64,000 bases of DNA from positions 2,483,001 through 2,547,000 of the forward strand of contig NZ_CP108423.1 of assembly GCF_035917235.1 (NCBI RefSeq). Reading direction: 5' to 3'. Under the pieces are notes generated by a model, which had not been told where the DNA came from, ran no database searches, and saw only the letters and a list, made by a program, of their open reading frames with translations. A program made the translations under genes and the position numbers. The stretch is from Streptomyces sp. NBC_01294. GTDB taxonomy: Bacteria; Actinomycetota; Actinomycetes; Streptomycetales; Streptomycetaceae. Below, one piece after another: positions 1-11,054 of this stretch. Within the stretch, counting starts at the first letter, position 1, and the number at the start of each line of letters is the position of its first letter.

Positions 1-2
1 AG

Positions 3-746
3 GTCGGCTGGGACGTGTCCGGCACGGTCGAGGCCGTCGGACCGGGCGTGACCTTCCACCGGGTGGGCGACGAGGTCTACGGGATGCCCCGCTTCCCGCA
101 GCAGGCCGGCGCCTACGCGGAGTACGTGACCGCTCCCGCCCGGCACTTCGCCCGCAAGCCCGCCTCGCTGGACCACGTGGAGGCCGCCGCGCTGCCGCTG
201 GCGGCGCTGACCGCCTGGCAGGCGCTGGTGGACACCGCCGGAGTCTCGGCCGGCCAGCGCGTACTGGTGCACGCCGCGGCCGGCGGCGTCGGCCACCTGG
301 CCGTGCAGATCGCCAAGGCCCGCGGCGCGTACGTGATCGGCACCGCGAGCGCGGCCAAGCACGACCTGCTCCGCGACCTCGGCGCCGACGAGCTGATCGA
401 CTACCGCACCACGGACTTCGAGGACGTCGTCTCGGACGTGGACATCGTGATCGACGCCATCGGCGGGGATTACGGGCAGCGCTCGCTGAAGGTGCTGAAG
501 CCGGGCGGCCACCTGGTGACCCTGCCCGGCCCCGACGGCATCCCGGCCGACGCGCAGGGCGTGCAGGCCGCCTGGGTCATCGTGGAGCCGGACCTGAAGG
601 GCCTGGAGGAGATCGCGGCCCTGGTCGAGCAGGGCCTGCTGAAGCCGCTGATCGACACGGTCCTGCCGCTGGAGCAGGCCGCGAAGGCCCACGAGCTCGG
701 CGAGCAGGGCCGTACCACCGGCAAGATCGTCCTGACGGTGGTCTGA
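3..746 (+). CDS. NADPH-dependent quinone oxidoreductase-like protein (5' partial)
   Basis: Medium-chain dehydrogenase/reductase of the quinone-reductase type, expected to use NADPH to reduce a quinone or enone in the cytoplasm. The reading frame is open to the window edge, so the N-terminus lies outside; 247 residues are visible of a family usually about 310-330 long. The visible part starts with the GWDVSGTVEAVG segment of the GroES-like domain, then a Rossmann domain with the nucleotide-binding AAAGGVGHLAVQIA stretch and the LGADELIDY motif. No zinc-ligand cysteine cluster is seen, as expected for the zinc-free subgroup. It converges on mnmA with 11 bases between stops. The substrate cannot be told from sequence. 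Confidence 0.88.
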   Translation, partial: VGWDVSGTVEAVGPGVTFHRVGDEVYGMPRFPQQAGAYAEYVTAPARHFARKPASLDHVEAAALPLAALTAWQALVDTAGVSAGQRVLVHAAAGGVGHLAVQIAKARGAYVIGTASAAKHDLLRDLGADELIDYRTTDFEDVVSDVDIVIDAIGGDYGQRSLKVLKPGGHLVTLPGPDGIPADAQGVQAAWVIVEPDLKGLEEIAALVEQGLLKPLIDTVLPLEQAAKAHELGEQGRTTGKIVLTVV

Positions 747-757
747 CCGGACGCCCG

Positions 758-1891
758 TCAGACGGAGGCGGCCGCGGTCCGCGCCGTCGTCGCGATGGTG
801 GCGGAGCCGACCACGCGGGTGCCGTCGTAGAGCACGATCGCCTGGCCGGGGGCCACGCCGCGGACGGGCTCGGAGAAGGAGACGCGCAGCTCGCCGTCCA
901 CGAGCTCGGCGAAGACCTCGGTCTCGCCGCCGTGGGCGCGCAGCTGGGCGGTGTACGTGCCCGGGGCGGCGGCCGTGGAGCCGCACCAGCGGGGGCGGAT
1001 CGCGGTGAGGGCGGTGACGTCGAGGGCCTCGACGGGACCGACGGTGACCGTGTTGTTCACCGGGGAGATGTCGAGGACGTAGCGCGGCTTGCCGTCGGCG
1101 GCCGGGTGGCCGATGCGCAGGCCCTTGCGCTGGCCGATGGTGAAGCCGAAGGCGCCCTCGTGGGTGCCGATCTTCTCGCCGGCCTCGTCGACGATGTCGC
1201 CCTCGGCCTTGCCCAGGCGGTTCGCGAGGAAGCCCTGGGTGTCGCCGTCGGCGATGAAGCAGATGTCATGGCTGTCGGGCTTCTTCGCGACGGCGAGGCC
1301 CCGCCGCTCGGCCTCGGCGCGGATCTCTTCCTTGGTGGTGAGGGTGTCACCGAGCGGGAAGAGGGCGTGGGCCAGCTGCTTCTCGTCCAGGACCCCGAGG
1401 ACGTAGGACTGGTCCTTGGCCATGTCGGAGGCGCGGTGCAGCTCGCGGGCGCCGTCCTCCTTGAGCACGACGGTGGCGTAGTGGCCGGTGCAGACGGCGT
1501 CGAAGCCCAGCGCGAGGGCCTTGTCGAGCAGCGCCGCGAACTTGATCTTCTCGTTGCAGCGCAGGCAGGGGTTCGGGGTGCGGCCGGCCTCGTACTCGGA
1601 GATGAAGTCCTCGACCACGTCCTCGCGGAAGCGCTCGGCCAGGTCCCAGACGTAGAACGGGATGCCGATGACGTCGGCGGCGCGGCGCGCGTCGCGGGAG
1701 TCCTCGATGGTGCAGCAGCCGCGGGCGCCGGTCCGGAAGGACTGCGGGTTCGCGGAGAGCGCCAGGTGGACGCCGGTCACGTCGTGCCCGGCTTCGACCG
1801 CGCGGGCGGCGGCGACGGCGGAGTCCACGCCGCCGGACATGGCGGCCAGGACACGAAGGGGGCGGGCGGTGCGCGGCAGGTTCTCAGTCAT
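758..1891 (-). CDS. mnmA: tRNA-specific 2-thiouridylase MnmA
   Basis: Cytoplasmic enzyme that activates U34 of certain tRNAs with ATP and inserts sulfur to make 2-thiouridine. The 377-residue protein has the PP-loop motif SGGVDS at residues 19-24, the catalytic cysteine in [13 protein letters not shown] near residue 110, and the second cysteine in DSHDICFI near residue 210; length fits the family. The ATG start at 1891 gives the usual short N-terminus ahead of the PP-loop; the frame stays open upstream but that part is antisense to the divergent amidase. A cysteine desulfurase gene about 800 bases away on the same strand is a plausible sulfur donor. Confidence 0.95.
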   Translation of the reverse strand: MTENLPRTARPLRVLAAMSGGVDSAVAAARAVEAGHDVTGVHLALSANPQSFRTGARGCCTIEDSRDARRAADVIGIPFYVWDLAERFREDVVEDFISEYEAGRTPNPCLRCNEKIKFAALLDKALALGFDAVCTGHYATVVLKEDGARELHRASDMAKDQSYVLGVLDEKQLAHALFPLGDTLTTKEEIRAEAERRGLAVAKKPDSHDICFIADGDTQGFLANRLGKAEGDIVDEAGEKIGTHEGAFGFTIGQRKGLRIGHPAADGKPRYVLDISPVNNTVTVGPVEALDVTALTAIRPRWCGSTAAAPGTYTAQLRAHGGETEVFAELVDGELRVSFSEPVRGVAPGQAIVLYDGTRVVGSATIATTARTAAASV

Positions 1892-1951
1892 AGCACCGTC
1901 CAGAGTACGGGGGAACCGAGCGGGGTCACAGCGCGTTGTCGGGTACAGGGG

Positions 1952-2644
1952 GTGGATCACATCGTCAAGCAGGGAAACAGCGAGAAGAAGCCGGCGACCC
2001 GGACCCGCAGGGCCGTGCTGTTCGGCGGGCTCGGGGTGCTCGCGGTGGCGGCGGTCGCCGGCCGGGACGAGATGGCCCGGGGCTGGTGGCTGCTGCCCGG
2101 GGTGGCCAAGCCGCGCAAGGAGGGCGAGCTCGACCACCTGGGCGCGAGCTGGACCGCGGCCTCCCCGGCGAACTGGCGGCTGGCGGACCGCCCCGACGAC
2201 TACCGGGTGGACCGGATCGTCGTCCATGTCACCCAGGGTGGTTTCCAGTCCTCGGTGGACGCCTTCAAGAACCCGTGGCACAAGGCCTCGGCGCACTACA
2301 TCGTGCGCGGGGACGGCCATGTGGAGCAGATGGTGCGCGAGCTCGACGTGGCCTTCCACGCGGGCAACCGCTCGATGAACGAGCGCAGTGTGGGCATCGA
2401 GCACGTGGGCTTCGTGGACCGCCCGCAGGACTTCACGGACGCGATGTACGCGGCCTCGGCCCGGCTGGCGGCCGACGTCTGCCGCCGGTACGGCATACGG
2501 GCGGACCGCACGCACATAGTCGGGCACTCCGAGGTGCCGGGCGCGGACCACACGGATCCGGGCCGCCACTGGGACTGGGACCGGTACATACGCCTGGTCC
2601 GCGCGGAGCTCGACGGACCGGGACCCGGCGCGGACCAGGCCTGA
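1952..2644 (+). CDS. Secreted N-acetylmuramoyl-L-alanine amidase (Amidase_2/PGRP fold)
   Basis: Predicted cell-wall hydrolase cleaving the bond between N-acetylmuramic acid and L-alanine outside the membrane. The N-terminus has a twin-arginine stretch ([10 protein letters not shown]) followed by a hydrophobic run, suggesting Tat export. The amidase domain (about residues 75-215) shows the zinc-site pattern: histidine in VHVTQGG, glutamate in VGIEHVGF, and histidine/aspartate in [17 protein letters not shown]. The start is uncertain: GTG at 1952 is the only reasonable in-frame start before the signal, but the AGGGG in front of it is very close. It is divergent from mnmA (60 bases) and converges on the cysteine desulfurase. 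Confidence 0.82.
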   Translation: MDHIVKQGNSEKKPATRTRRAVLFGGLGVLAVAAVAGRDEMARGWWLLPGVAKPRKEGELDHLGASWTAASPANWRLADRPDDYRVDRIVVHVTQGGFQSSVDAFKNPWHKASAHYIVRGDGHVEQMVRELDVAFHAGNRSMNERSVGIEHVGFVDRPQDFTDAMYAASARLAADVCRRYGIRADRTHIVGHSEVPGADHTDPGRHWDWDRYIRLVRAELDGPGPGADQA

Positions 2645-2701
2645 CCGGCAAGCCCCGGTCCGGGATCCGCCGGCCGAGGCCGGCCCCGGCCGAGGTCCGC
2701 G

Positions 2702-3865
2702 CTAGCTGAGGCCCGCCGTGCGGGCGCGTTCCACCGCCGGGCCGATGGCCGCGGCCAGGGCGGCGACGTCCTCCTTGGTTGAGGTGTGGCCGAGGGAGAA
2801 GCGCAGGGTGCCGCGGGCCAGCTGCGGGTCGGTGCCGGTGGCCAGCAGGACGTGGCTCGGCTGGGCCACGCCGGCGGTGCACGCGGAGCCGGTGGAGCAC
2901 TCGATGCCCTGGGCGTCGAGCAGGAGCAGCAGGGAGTCGCCCTCGCAGCCGGGGAAGCTGAAGTGGGCATTGGCCGGGAGCCGCTCGTCGGGGTCTCCCC
3001 CGAGGACGGCGTCGGGCACGGCCGCGAGGACGGCGGCGACCAGCTCGTCGCGCAGCGCGCCGATCTCGGTGGCGAAGCGCTCCCGCCGTTCGGCGGCGAG
3101 GACGGCGGCCACCGCGAAGGCGGCGATCGCCGGCACGTCGAGGGTGCCGGAGCGGACGTGTCGCTCCTGGCCGCCGCCGTGCAGGACGGGTACGGGGCTC
3201 TGGTCGCGGCCGAGCAGCAGCGCGCCGATGCCGTAGGGCCCGCCGACCTTGTGGCCGCTGACGGTCATGGCGGCGAGGCCGCTGTCGGCGAAGTGGACGT
3301 CGAGCTGCCCGAAGGCCTGCACGGCGTCGGAGTGCAGCGGGATCCCGGACTCGCGGGCGACGGCGGACAGTTCGCGGACCGGCATGACGGTGCCGATCTC
3401 GTTGTTGGCCCACATGACGGTGGCCAGGGCCACGTCGTCGGGGTTGCGCGCGACGGCCTCCCGGAAGGCGTCGGCGTGCACGCGCCCGTAGCGGTCCACG
3501 GGCAGGTACTCGACCTGCGCGCCCTCGTGTTCCGCGAGCCAGTGGACGGCGTCGAGCACGGCGTGGTGCTCGACGGGGCTGGCGATGACCCGGGTCCGGG
3601 CCGGGTCGGCGTCGCGCCGGGCCCAGTACAGGCCCTTGACGGCGAGGTTGTCGGCCTCCGTGCCACCGGCGGTGAAGACCACCTCGCTGGGGCGGGCGCC
3701 GACCGCCTCGGCGAAGGCCTCGCGGGCCTCCTCGACGGTTCGGCGGGCCCGGCGGCCGGCGGCGTGGAGGGAAGACGCGTTCCCCGTGGCGGCGAACTGC
3801 GCGGACATCGCCGCGACAGCCTCCGGCAGCATCGGAGTGGTGGCGGCGTGGTCGAGGTAGGCCAT
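2702..3865 (-). CDS. Cysteine desulfurase (NifS/IscS class)
   Basis: PLP enzyme that removes sulfur from cysteine as a persulfide for Fe-S clusters or tRNA thiolation. The 387-residue protein begins [11 protein letters not shown], has the PLP lysine in [12 protein letters not shown] (about residue 205) and the active cysteine in STGSACTAG (about residue 325), so it belongs to the IscS/NifS group rather than SufS. It lies on the same strand as mnmA, with the oppositely oriented amidase gene between them. Supplying sulfur to MnmA is inference from proximity and family knowledge. Confidence 0.93.
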   Translation of the reverse strand: MAYLDHAATTPMLPEAVAAMSAQFAATGNASSLHAAGRRARRTVEEAREAFAEAVGARPSEVVFTAGGTEADNLAVKGLYWARRDADPARTRVIASPVEHHAVLDAVHWLAEHEGAQVEYLPVDRYGRVHADAFREAVARNPDDVALATVMWANNEIGTVMPVRELSAVARESGIPLHSDAVQAFGQLDVHFADSGLAAMTVSGHKVGGPYGIGALLLGRDQSPVPVLHGGGQERHVRSGTLDVPAIAAFAVAAVLAAERRERFATEIGALRDELVAAVLAAVPDAVLGGDPDERLPANAHFSFPGCEGDSLLLLLDAQGIECSTGSACTAGVAQPSHVLLATGTDPQLARGTLRFSLGHTSTKEDVAALAAAIGPAVERARTAGLS

Positions 3866-3991
3866 GATCCCCCGATTCTACGAGCCCGCCGGTGCCGGTC
3901 CGCCCGGCGGGACCCCGGGCCGGGCGCGCGGCTGGGCCTGGACCCGCCGCGCGCTCTCGCGGGTCGCCGTCCCGGGCCCCGCCCCGCCGTT

Positions 3992-4040
3992 CCCGGGGCT
4001 CTGCCCCGGACCCCGCGCCTCAAACTCCGGCGGGGCTGAA
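3992..4040. repeat. Dispersed GC-rich palindromic repeat, copy 1
   Basis: A segment with the order GGGGCTCTGCCCC, CGCGCCTCAAAC, CCGGCGGGGCTG. The same order recurs near 5695, 14184, 14258 and 42794-42890, and inverted near 14341 and 42891. Here it lies just downstream of the thioesterase stop. The first block is self-complementary and could form a hairpin in RNA, so it may act as a transcript 3' end. Confidence 0.75.
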
Positions 4041-4048
4041 TCCGCCCC

Positions 4049-4903
4049 TCAGGAACGGAGCGCGCGGGCCAGTTGGCGGGACTGGGCCACCAGGTGGTCC
4101 GTCGAGTCCCAGACCTCGGCGTCCTCCTCCAGGAAGCCGCCGGCCAGGTTGCGGGTGGTGATGGAGACCCGCAGCGGGCCGGGGGCCGGGCGGCGGCGGA
4201 CGTGGGTGGTGAGTTCCACCGTCGGGGTCCAGGCCACCAGGCCGAGGTCGAACGCGGTCGGCGGCAGCGCGTCCACCGCGAGGAGGATCGAGAGCGGGTC
4301 GGCGTCCCGGCCGTCGGCCAGCTCGAACCAGGCCCGCATCTCACCCTTGCCCGAGGGGGCGCCGAGGGCCCATCCCGCGGTCGCCGGGTCCAGCCGGAGC
4401 CGCAGCCGGTCCACGATCGCGGAGCTGCCGGGGATCGGGGCCGGGCCGGCCTCCGGGCCGATGCAGTCCTCGTAGGCGGGCATGACGGGCGGCTTGGCGA
4501 CCGTGCGCACGTCGTCCGGCAGGGCCGCGAGGTCGCCGTAGGAGGCGAGGACGCGGATGCGCTCGACCTCGTTGCCGCTCTCGTCGTACTGGAACAGCGA
4601 GGCCTGACCGGTGGAGAGGGTGCGGCCGACGCGGACGACCTGCGTGCGGATCACGGCGGGGCCGGGCACCGAGGAGGTCAGGTAGTGCGCGGAGACGGTG
4701 AAGGGGTCCGGGTGCGGGAGGGTCGCGGACAGGGCCCGGCCGACCAGGGCCAGCAGGTATCCGCCGTTGACGGCGGCGATGATCGTCCAGCCGGCGGAGA
4801 GTTCCGCGTCGTACACCCCGGGCTCGCCCGCGCGTGCGGTGATGGTGGTGTCGCGGTCGAACTCACTGTCGCCGATGGATGCCTTGGCAGCTGCGTGTGA
4901 CAT
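4049..4903 (-). CDS. Acyl-CoA thioesterase-like protein (double hotdog)
   Basis: 284-residue cytoplasmic protein resembling TesB/thioesterase-superfamily proteins, which hydrolyse acyl-CoA esters. The N-terminal half contains GWTIIAAVNGGYLLALVGRAL and DPFTVSAHYLTSSVPGP, the usual helix and strand of the first hotdog unit; the C-terminal half repeats a similar layout (AWFELADGRDADPLSILLAVDALPP then LTTHVRRRPAPG). Substrate length cannot be predicted. It is apparently monocistronic, with a dispersed palindrome directly after its stop. Confidence 0.8.
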   Translation of the reverse strand: MSHAAAKASIGDSEFDRDTTITARAGEPGVYDAELSAGWTIIAAVNGGYLLALVGRALSATLPHPDPFTVSAHYLTSSVPGPAVIRTQVVRVGRTLSTGQASLFQYDESGNEVERIRVLASYGDLAALPDDVRTVAKPPVMPAYEDCIGPEAGPAPIPGSSAIVDRLRLRLDPATAGWALGAPSGKGEMRAWFELADGRDADPLSILLAVDALPPTAFDLGLVAWTPTVELTTHVRRRPAPGPLRVSITTRNLAGGFLEEDAEVWDSTDHLVAQSRQLARALRS

Positions 4904-4950
4904 GAAAACGACGGTACACCGGCTTGCTACTAAGCGGTAGCTTTCTTCTG

Positions 4951-5604
4951 TTACGGCTCTTCGGCCACCGCCGAGCGTCGATTCCAGGCCAGCGGCGCCC
5001 GCCAGTGGTAGCGCATGGCGAGGATCCGCAGAACGAACGTGGTGACGATCGCCAGGCCGGTGGTGACGGCGTTGAGGGCGTCGAAGCCGATGAAGAGGGC
5101 GACCATCGAGGCGCCGACCATGGCGGGGACGGCGTACATCTCGCGGTCGCGCAGCAGCGAGGGCACCTCGTTGACGAGCACGTCGCGCAGGACACCGCCG
5201 CCGACGGCGGTGGCGACGCCCAGCGCCGCGGACGCGGTGAGGCCGAGGCCGAACTCGTACGCCTTGGTCGTGCCCGTCACGCAGAACAGCGCGAGGCCGG
5301 CGGCGTCGAAGACGTTGATGGCGCGGTTGATCCGCTGGACCTCGGGGTGCAGGAAGTAGACGATCGCGGAGGCGACCAGCGGGGTGACGAAGAAGCTGAG
5401 CTCGGCGAATGCGGTCGGGACGGCGCCGATGACGAGGTCACGGAAGAGGCCGCCGCCGAGGGCCGTGACCAGGGCGAGGACCGCGATGCCGAAGACGTCG
5501 AAGTTCTTGCGGACGGCGAGCAGGGCGCCTGCTGTGGCGAAGACGAAGATGCCGGCGAGGTCCAGGGCATGCTGGATCCCGGGCGGGAAGAGATCGTGGA
5601 GCAC
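4951..5604 (-). CDS. TRIC/UPF0126 family membrane protein
   Basis: 217-residue integral membrane protein built from two tandem repeats of about three helices. Each repeat carries the conserved glycine-rich GGG..RD segment: GGGLFRDLVIG (about residue 50) and GGGVLRDVLVNEVP (about residue 138). Prokaryotic relatives form trimeric cation channels; the ion used here is not known. The frame is open upstream to 5988, but GTG at 5604 gives the usual family N-terminus, with an AGGGG about 14 bases upstream, so the start is moderately sure. Confidence 0.85.
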   Translation of the reverse strand: MLHDLFPPGIQHALDLAGIFVFATAGALLAVRKNFDVFGIAVLALVTALGGGLFRDLVIGAVPTAFAELSFFVTPLVASAIVYFLHPEVQRINRAINVFDAAGLALFCVTGTTKAYEFGLGLTASAALGVATAVGGGVLRDVLVNEVPSLLRDREMYAVPAMVGASMVALFIGFDALNAVTTGLAIVTTFVLRILAMRYHWRAPLAWNRRSAVAEEP

Positions 5605-5694
5605 TGGCTCATTGTCGCCCCTCGGATCCCGCCGGCGTGGTGGGGGGCGGGCCGGGCGCGGTGCGGCTGATTTGGTGCCGCGCGGCTCAAGGAT

Positions 5695-5740
5695 CGGGGC
5701 TCCGCCCCGGACCCCGCGCCTCAAACGCCGGCGAGGCTGG
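5695..5740. repeat. Dispersed GC-rich palindromic repeat, copy 2
   Basis: Near-identical to the copy at 3992-4040 (GGGGCTCCGCCCCGGACC block, then CGCGCCTCAAACGCCGGCG). It lies downstream of the last gene of the peptide transporter operon (stop at 5823 on the minus strand) and upstream of the TRIC gene. Confidence 0.75.
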
Positions 5741-5822
5741 ATGAGGTCGGCGAGGCTGGCTTCGGGTGGAGGTCCGGCAGGGTCGGGGCGGCTGGTGCGC
5801 GGGTCCGGCCCTGCCGGGGCGT

Positions 5823-6931
<1,109 letters not shown>

Positions 6932-6935
<4 letters not shown>

Positions 6936-8074
6936 AGCTTCGGCGCAATCTCTTCGGTCCAGATCCGGGTCCGCTCGTCCTGCGACATGTGGCAGGCGGA
7001 CCAGTGGCGGCTGTCGTCCTGGGTGAGCTCGGGCCGGACCGTACGGGTCACGTTGCCCTTGGGCACGTCGGCGTACGGGCAGCGCGGGTTGAAGGCACAG
7101 CCGTCGGGGATGTTGATGAGGCTGGGCGGCGAGCCCTTGACCGGGATGAGGCGCTCGGTCTGCTCGCGGTCGATGCGCGGCATCGAGCCCAGCAGGCCCC
7201 AGGTGTAGGGGTGGCGGGGCTCGTAGAAGACCTTCTCCGCGGTGCCCCGCTCGACGCACCGGCCGCCGTACATCACGAGGATCTCGTCGGCCATCTCCGC
7301 GACCACGCCGAGGTCGTGCGTGATCATGATGACCGCGGAGCCGAACTCCTTCTGCAGATCGCGGATCAGGTCCAGGATCTGCGCCTGCACGGTGACGTCC
7401 AGGGCCGTGGTCGGCTCGTCCGCGATCAGCAGGTCGGGGTTGTTGACCAGCGACATCGCGATCATCGCGCGCTGGCGCATGCCGCCGGAGAACTGGTGCG
7501 GGTAGTCGTCGACGCGCTTGGCCGGCTCGGGGATGCCCACCCGGTCGAGCATCTCGACGGCCCGCTTGCGCGCCGTCTTCTTGTCGACGGCGTTGTGGAC
7601 GCGGTACGCCTCCACGATCTGGGAGCCGATCGTGTAGTACGGGTGCAGCGCGCTCAGCGGATCCTGGAAGATCATCGCCATGTCGCGGCCCCGCAGCTTG
7701 CGCACCTCCTCGGGCTCTGCGGACAGCAGTTCCCTGCCGCCGAGCCAGATCTCGCCCGACATCTCGACGTTGGAGCGACCGGCGTTGCCCACCCGGTGCA
7801 GTCCCATGACGGCCAGCGAGGTGACCGACTTGCCGGAGCCGGACTCGCCCACGATGCCGAGGGTCTGTCCCTTCTCCAGCTGGAAGGAGAGTCCGTCCAC
7901 CGACTTGACGACGCCGTCGTCGGTGGGGAAGTGCACCTTGAGGTCGCGGACGTCGAGGAAGGCCTCGGAGGGACGGCCGCCGACCGGGTCCGACGCGAGG
8001 GCCGTGCCGGTGGCGGTGTCCGTGGTACGGGCGCCCGCGCCGGCGCCGTTCCCCTTCTGAGTCGGGTCGGTCAC
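6932..8074 (-). CDS. Peptide ABC transporter ATP-binding protein (DppD-like)
   Basis: Second ATPase of the peptide importer. 380 residues: a low-complexity Gly/Ala/Thr-rich N-terminal stretch of about 35 residues, then Walker [10 protein letters not shown], signature [15 protein letters not shown], Walker [13 protein letters not shown], and the oligopeptide C-terminal region ([14 protein letters not shown]). The GTG at 8074 overlaps the permease stop (GTGA), the same coupling as its downstream neighbour. The two ATPases probably work as a heterodimer. Confidence 0.92.
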
Positions 8075-9078
8075 GACAGCCTCACCCTCGGGTCGATGAT
8101 GGCGTAGACGAGGTCGACCACCAGGTTGCAGAACACGATGAAGAAGGCGGCGAACAGGGTCACGCCGAGGATCTTCGGAAGGTCGTTGACCGCGATCGCC
8201 TGGTAGGCGTACTCGCCGACACCGTGGTACGAGAAGACCGTCTCGGTGACGATGGCGCCGCCGAGGAGCAGCCCGAAGTCCATGCCGAAGATGGTCACGA
8301 TCGGGGTCAGCGCGGAGCGCAGCCCGTGGCGGGTGACGACCACCCGTTCGCGCAGGCCCTTGGCGCGCGCGGTGCGGATGTAGTCCTCGCTCATGGTCTC
8401 CAGCATTCCGGCCCGGGTGAGCCGGGCGTAGAGCGCGGAGTAGAGGAAGGCGAGCGTGCACCAGGGCAGGACCAGCCCCTGGACCCAGGCGGCCGGGTCG
8501 TCGGAGAAGTCCACGTAGACGTTGGTGAACACGGGCCAGTTGAAGACGAAGACGGCCAGGGCGAGCGTGCCGGTGAAGAACATCGGCAGCGAGACGCCGG
8601 CGAGGGCCACGCCCATCGCGAGCCGGTCGAAGAGCGAGCCGGGCCGCAGGGCCGAGATCACGCCCGTGGTGACACCGGTGACCAGCCAGATGACGGCCGC
8701 TCCCAGGGTGAGGGAGGCGGTGACGGGCAGCCGGGTGACGATGTCGGGCCAGACCTCGACGTGGTCCTTGAAGGAGTAGCCGAGGCAGGGGGCGTGGCAC
8801 TGCGAGGGGCTGGGGCCGAAGTTGAACTCGCGGCCCGCGACGATGCCCCTCAGGAACTCCCAGTACTGCGCGTACAGGGGCTGGTCGAAGCCGAGGTTCT
8901 TCTTGACCGCGGCGATGGACTCGGGCGAGGGGTTCTTGCCCACGTACTGGGTGGCCAACGAGTCGACCGTGCCGCCGGCCAGCCGGGGCAGCAGGAAGAA
9001 GATCGCGAAGGTGATCGCGCTGACGATGAGCAGCAGGAACACCGCGGCGAACAGCCGCCGGACGATGTACACAAACAC
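8071..9078 (-). CDS. Peptide ABC transporter permease (DppB-like)
   Basis: 335-residue inner-membrane permease. It starts with the family hallmark [21 protein letters not shown] first helix, has a large extracellular loop (about residues 45-130) and the binding-protein-dependent transport domain with six helices. The EAA-loop region is [21 protein letters not shown]. The GTG start at 9078 has no convincing ribosome-binding site, which may limit its translation relative to the upstream binding protein. It pairs with the DppC-like permease of the same operon. Confidence 0.9.
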   Translation of the reverse strand: MFVYIVRRLFAAVFLLLIVSAITFAIFFLLPRLAGGTVDSLATQYVGKNPSPESIAAVKKNLGFDQPLYAQYWEFLRGIVAGREFNFGPSPSQCHAPCLGYSFKDHVEVWPDIVTRLPVTASLTLGAAVIWLVTGVTTGVISALRPGSLFDRLAMGVALAGVSLPMFFTGTLALAVFVFNWPVFTNVYVDFSDDPAAWVQGLVLPWCTLAFLYSALYARLTRAGMLETMSEDYIRTARAKGLRERVVVTRHGLRSALTPIVTIFGMDFGLLLGGAIVTETVFSYHGVGEYAYQAIAVNDLPKILGVTLFAAFFIVFCNLVVDLVYAIIDPRVRLS

Positions 9079-9099
9079 GAGGGTCGGCTTCGGCGTCCG

Positions 9100-9141
9100 C
9101 CGGTCCGCCCGCTCCCCGGTCGGGGGAGCGGGACGGACCGG
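9100..9141 (-). terminator. Intercistronic hairpin between binding protein and dppB
   Basis: A long stem (CCGGTCCGCCCGCTCCCC against GGGGAGCGGGACGGACCGG, one bulged base, four-base loop) in the 149-base gap after the binding-protein stop. No T-run follows. Such stems in ABC operons often stabilise or partly end the upstream message so that the binding protein is made in excess; that role is inference here. Confidence 0.6.
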
Positions 9142-9227
9142 CGCGCACTGCTGCCTTCACCTGCCTTCCACGGTTCTGGCAGATCTGGCTGAGAGGGTCA
9201 AACTGCCTGCGGACGTAAGGCCCGGGG

Positions 9228-10976
9228 TTACTTCAGGCCGATGTTGAGGTAGTCGTACTGACCGCTCCACGCCGGGTTGGAGACCACGTTGCTGAGCTTG
9301 GGCGAGCGGTAGTGCAGCACCTTGAAGTAGGTAAGGGGCACGATGACCGCGCGGTCCATGACCTTCTTGTCGATGTCGCCGTAGACCTTCTCGCGGGCGG
9401 CGGCGTCGGTGGTGGCGATGTTGTCGTTCAGCATCTTGTTGATCTCGGGGTCGTTCAGCTGCGACAGGTTGGTGTTACCGGTCTTGCCGATCGCGTCACC
9501 GTGGACGACCTGCTGCAGGAAGCCGAAGCCGCTCGGCCAGTCGGCGCCCCACTGCATCATCATGAGGCCGATCTTGTTGTCCTCGGTGAACTTCGGGACG
9601 CCCGCGTAGTCGCTGAAGTACTTGCCGGCCGGGAACTGCTGGATCTTGACCGTGATCCCGATCTTCTTCAGGGACGCCTGGATGGCCGTGGCCATGTCGA
9701 CCTCGCCGGCGCGGTCGTTGCGCGCGGTGATGGTGGTCTCGAAGCCGTTCGGCTGGCCGCAGGCGGTCAGCGCGGCCTTGGCCTTGGTCTCGTCGCCCTT
9801 GTTGCCGGCCGTCTCGTAGGTGTTGAAGTCCACGTGACCCGGGATGTCGGTCGGCAGGACCGTGTTGGCGATGGCGCCGCGGGTCGGGCCGCCGAAGGCG
9901 GTCTGCACCGACACCTTGTCGATCGCGTACTGGACCGCCTGGCGGCACTCCAGCTTGTCGAAGGGCGCCACCTTCTGGTTGATCGCCATGTAGACCAGGC
10001 GACCGCCCTCGGCGTTGTCGGTGTTGGGGTCCTTCGAGGTCAGCAGCTCGGTCTGGGTCTGCTGGGCCACACCGTTGCCGACGATGTCGATGTGGGTGTT
10101 GCCGGCCTTCAGGTTGGAGTCGATCGTCTCCTGGTTGACCTTCAGCTTGACGACGATCTTCTCCGGGAGCTGCTTGCGCAGCGGGTCCGTGGAGGCGTCC
10201 CAGTGCGGGTTGCGGACCAGGACGGCTTCCTTGTCCTGCTCGTACTTCTCGAACATGTACGAGCCGGAGGAGACGATGTTCTTGACGTAGTCCGCGCCGT
10301 TGTCCTTGGCCTTCGGCACCGGGGCCGACTGCGGGTTGGCCAGCAGGTAGTCGAACTCGGCGAAGGGCTGCTTCAGCTTGAAGACGATCGTCTGGTCGTC
10401 GGGGGTCTCGATGGACTTCAGCCCGGTGTCGGACTTGTCCTTGTACGGGCCCTCGTACGGGGTCTCGTTGTTCTTGAGGTACGTGGCGAAGTAGCTCGGG
10501 CCGTTGGAGTGCACGTCGCGGGCGAAGTTGCTGCGCTCGATCGCGTACTTGACGTCCTTGGAGGTGATCTCCGTGCCGTCGCTGTACTTCACGCCCTTGC
10601 GGAGCTTGTACGTCCAGGTGGTGGCGCCGTCGCTCGGCGTGCCGAGGCCCTCGGCGAGGTCCGGGACGACCTTGTTGCCCTCGGCGCCCGCGGCGGGCGG
10701 GAAGGTGGTCAGCGAACGGGCGTACAGACGGCTGAAGTTGAAGACGAAGCCGTAGTACGTGTTGCCGGGGTCGAAGGAGTCGGGGGTGTCGGACGCCTCG
10801 TAGACGACCGTCCCGCCCTTCTTGTCGGAGGCGTTGACCACGGCCTTGACTGCGGCGTTGGTGCCGGCCGACTTGTCGTCACCGCCGGTCTTGTCACCAC
10901 CATTGCAGGCGGAGGCGGTGAGGACGACGGTGATGGCGGCGGCGAGCGCCGCGGCTGTTCTCGACCTGCTTCTCAT
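9228..10976 (-). CDS. Peptide ABC transporter substrate-binding lipoprotein (SBP family 5)
   Basis: Extracellular solute receptor of the importer, 582 residues. The N-terminus is a lipoprotein signal: charged MRSRSR, a hydrophobic run, then TASAC with the lipidated cysteine near residue 27. The family 5 signature region is the RKGVKYSDGTEITSKDVKYAIERS segment (about residues 130-155). The ATG at 10976 directly precedes the signal, so the longer open frame upstream is rejected. Unusually for such operons it lies between the two permease genes. Peptide specificity is not predictable. Confidence 0.92.
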   Translation of the reverse strand: MRSRSRTAAALAAAITVVLTASACNGGDKTGGDDKSAGTNAAVKAVVNASDKKGGTVVYEASDTPDSFDPGNTYYGFVFNFSRLYARSLTTFPPAAGAEGNKVVPDLAEGLGTPSDGATTWTYKLRKGVKYSDGTEITSKDVKYAIERSNFARDVHSNGPSYFATYLKNNETPYEGPYKDKSDTGLKSIETPDDQTIVFKLKQPFAEFDYLLANPQSAPVPKAKDNGADYVKNIVSSGSYMFEKYEQDKEAVLVRNPHWDASTDPLRKQLPEKIVVKLKVNQETIDSNLKAGNTHIDIVGNGVAQQTQTELLTSKDPNTDNAEGGRLVYMAINQKVAPFDKLECRQAVQYAIDKVSVQTAFGGPTRGAIANTVLPTDIPGHVDFNTYETAGNKGDETKAKAALTACGQPNGFETTITARNDRAGEVDMATAIQASLKKIGITVKIQQFPAGKYFSDYAGVPKFTEDNKIGLMMMQWGADWPSGFGFLQQVVHGDAIGKTGNTNLSQLNDPEINKMLNDNIATTDAAAREKVYGDIDKKVMDRAVIVPLTYFKVLHYRSPKLSNVVSNPAWSGQYDYLNIGLK

Positions 10977-11054
10977 GGCGGAGTGATGCCCCCTGATTCG
11001 GAGTGATGGTGGGTACTGGCGGTGCCTCGGCCGGGTGCCCAAGGAACGGGAGGA

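Noticed and set aside
932..1951. N-terminal extension of the amidase frame
   Set aside because: Overlaps mnmA antisense and precedes a proper export signal; not coding.
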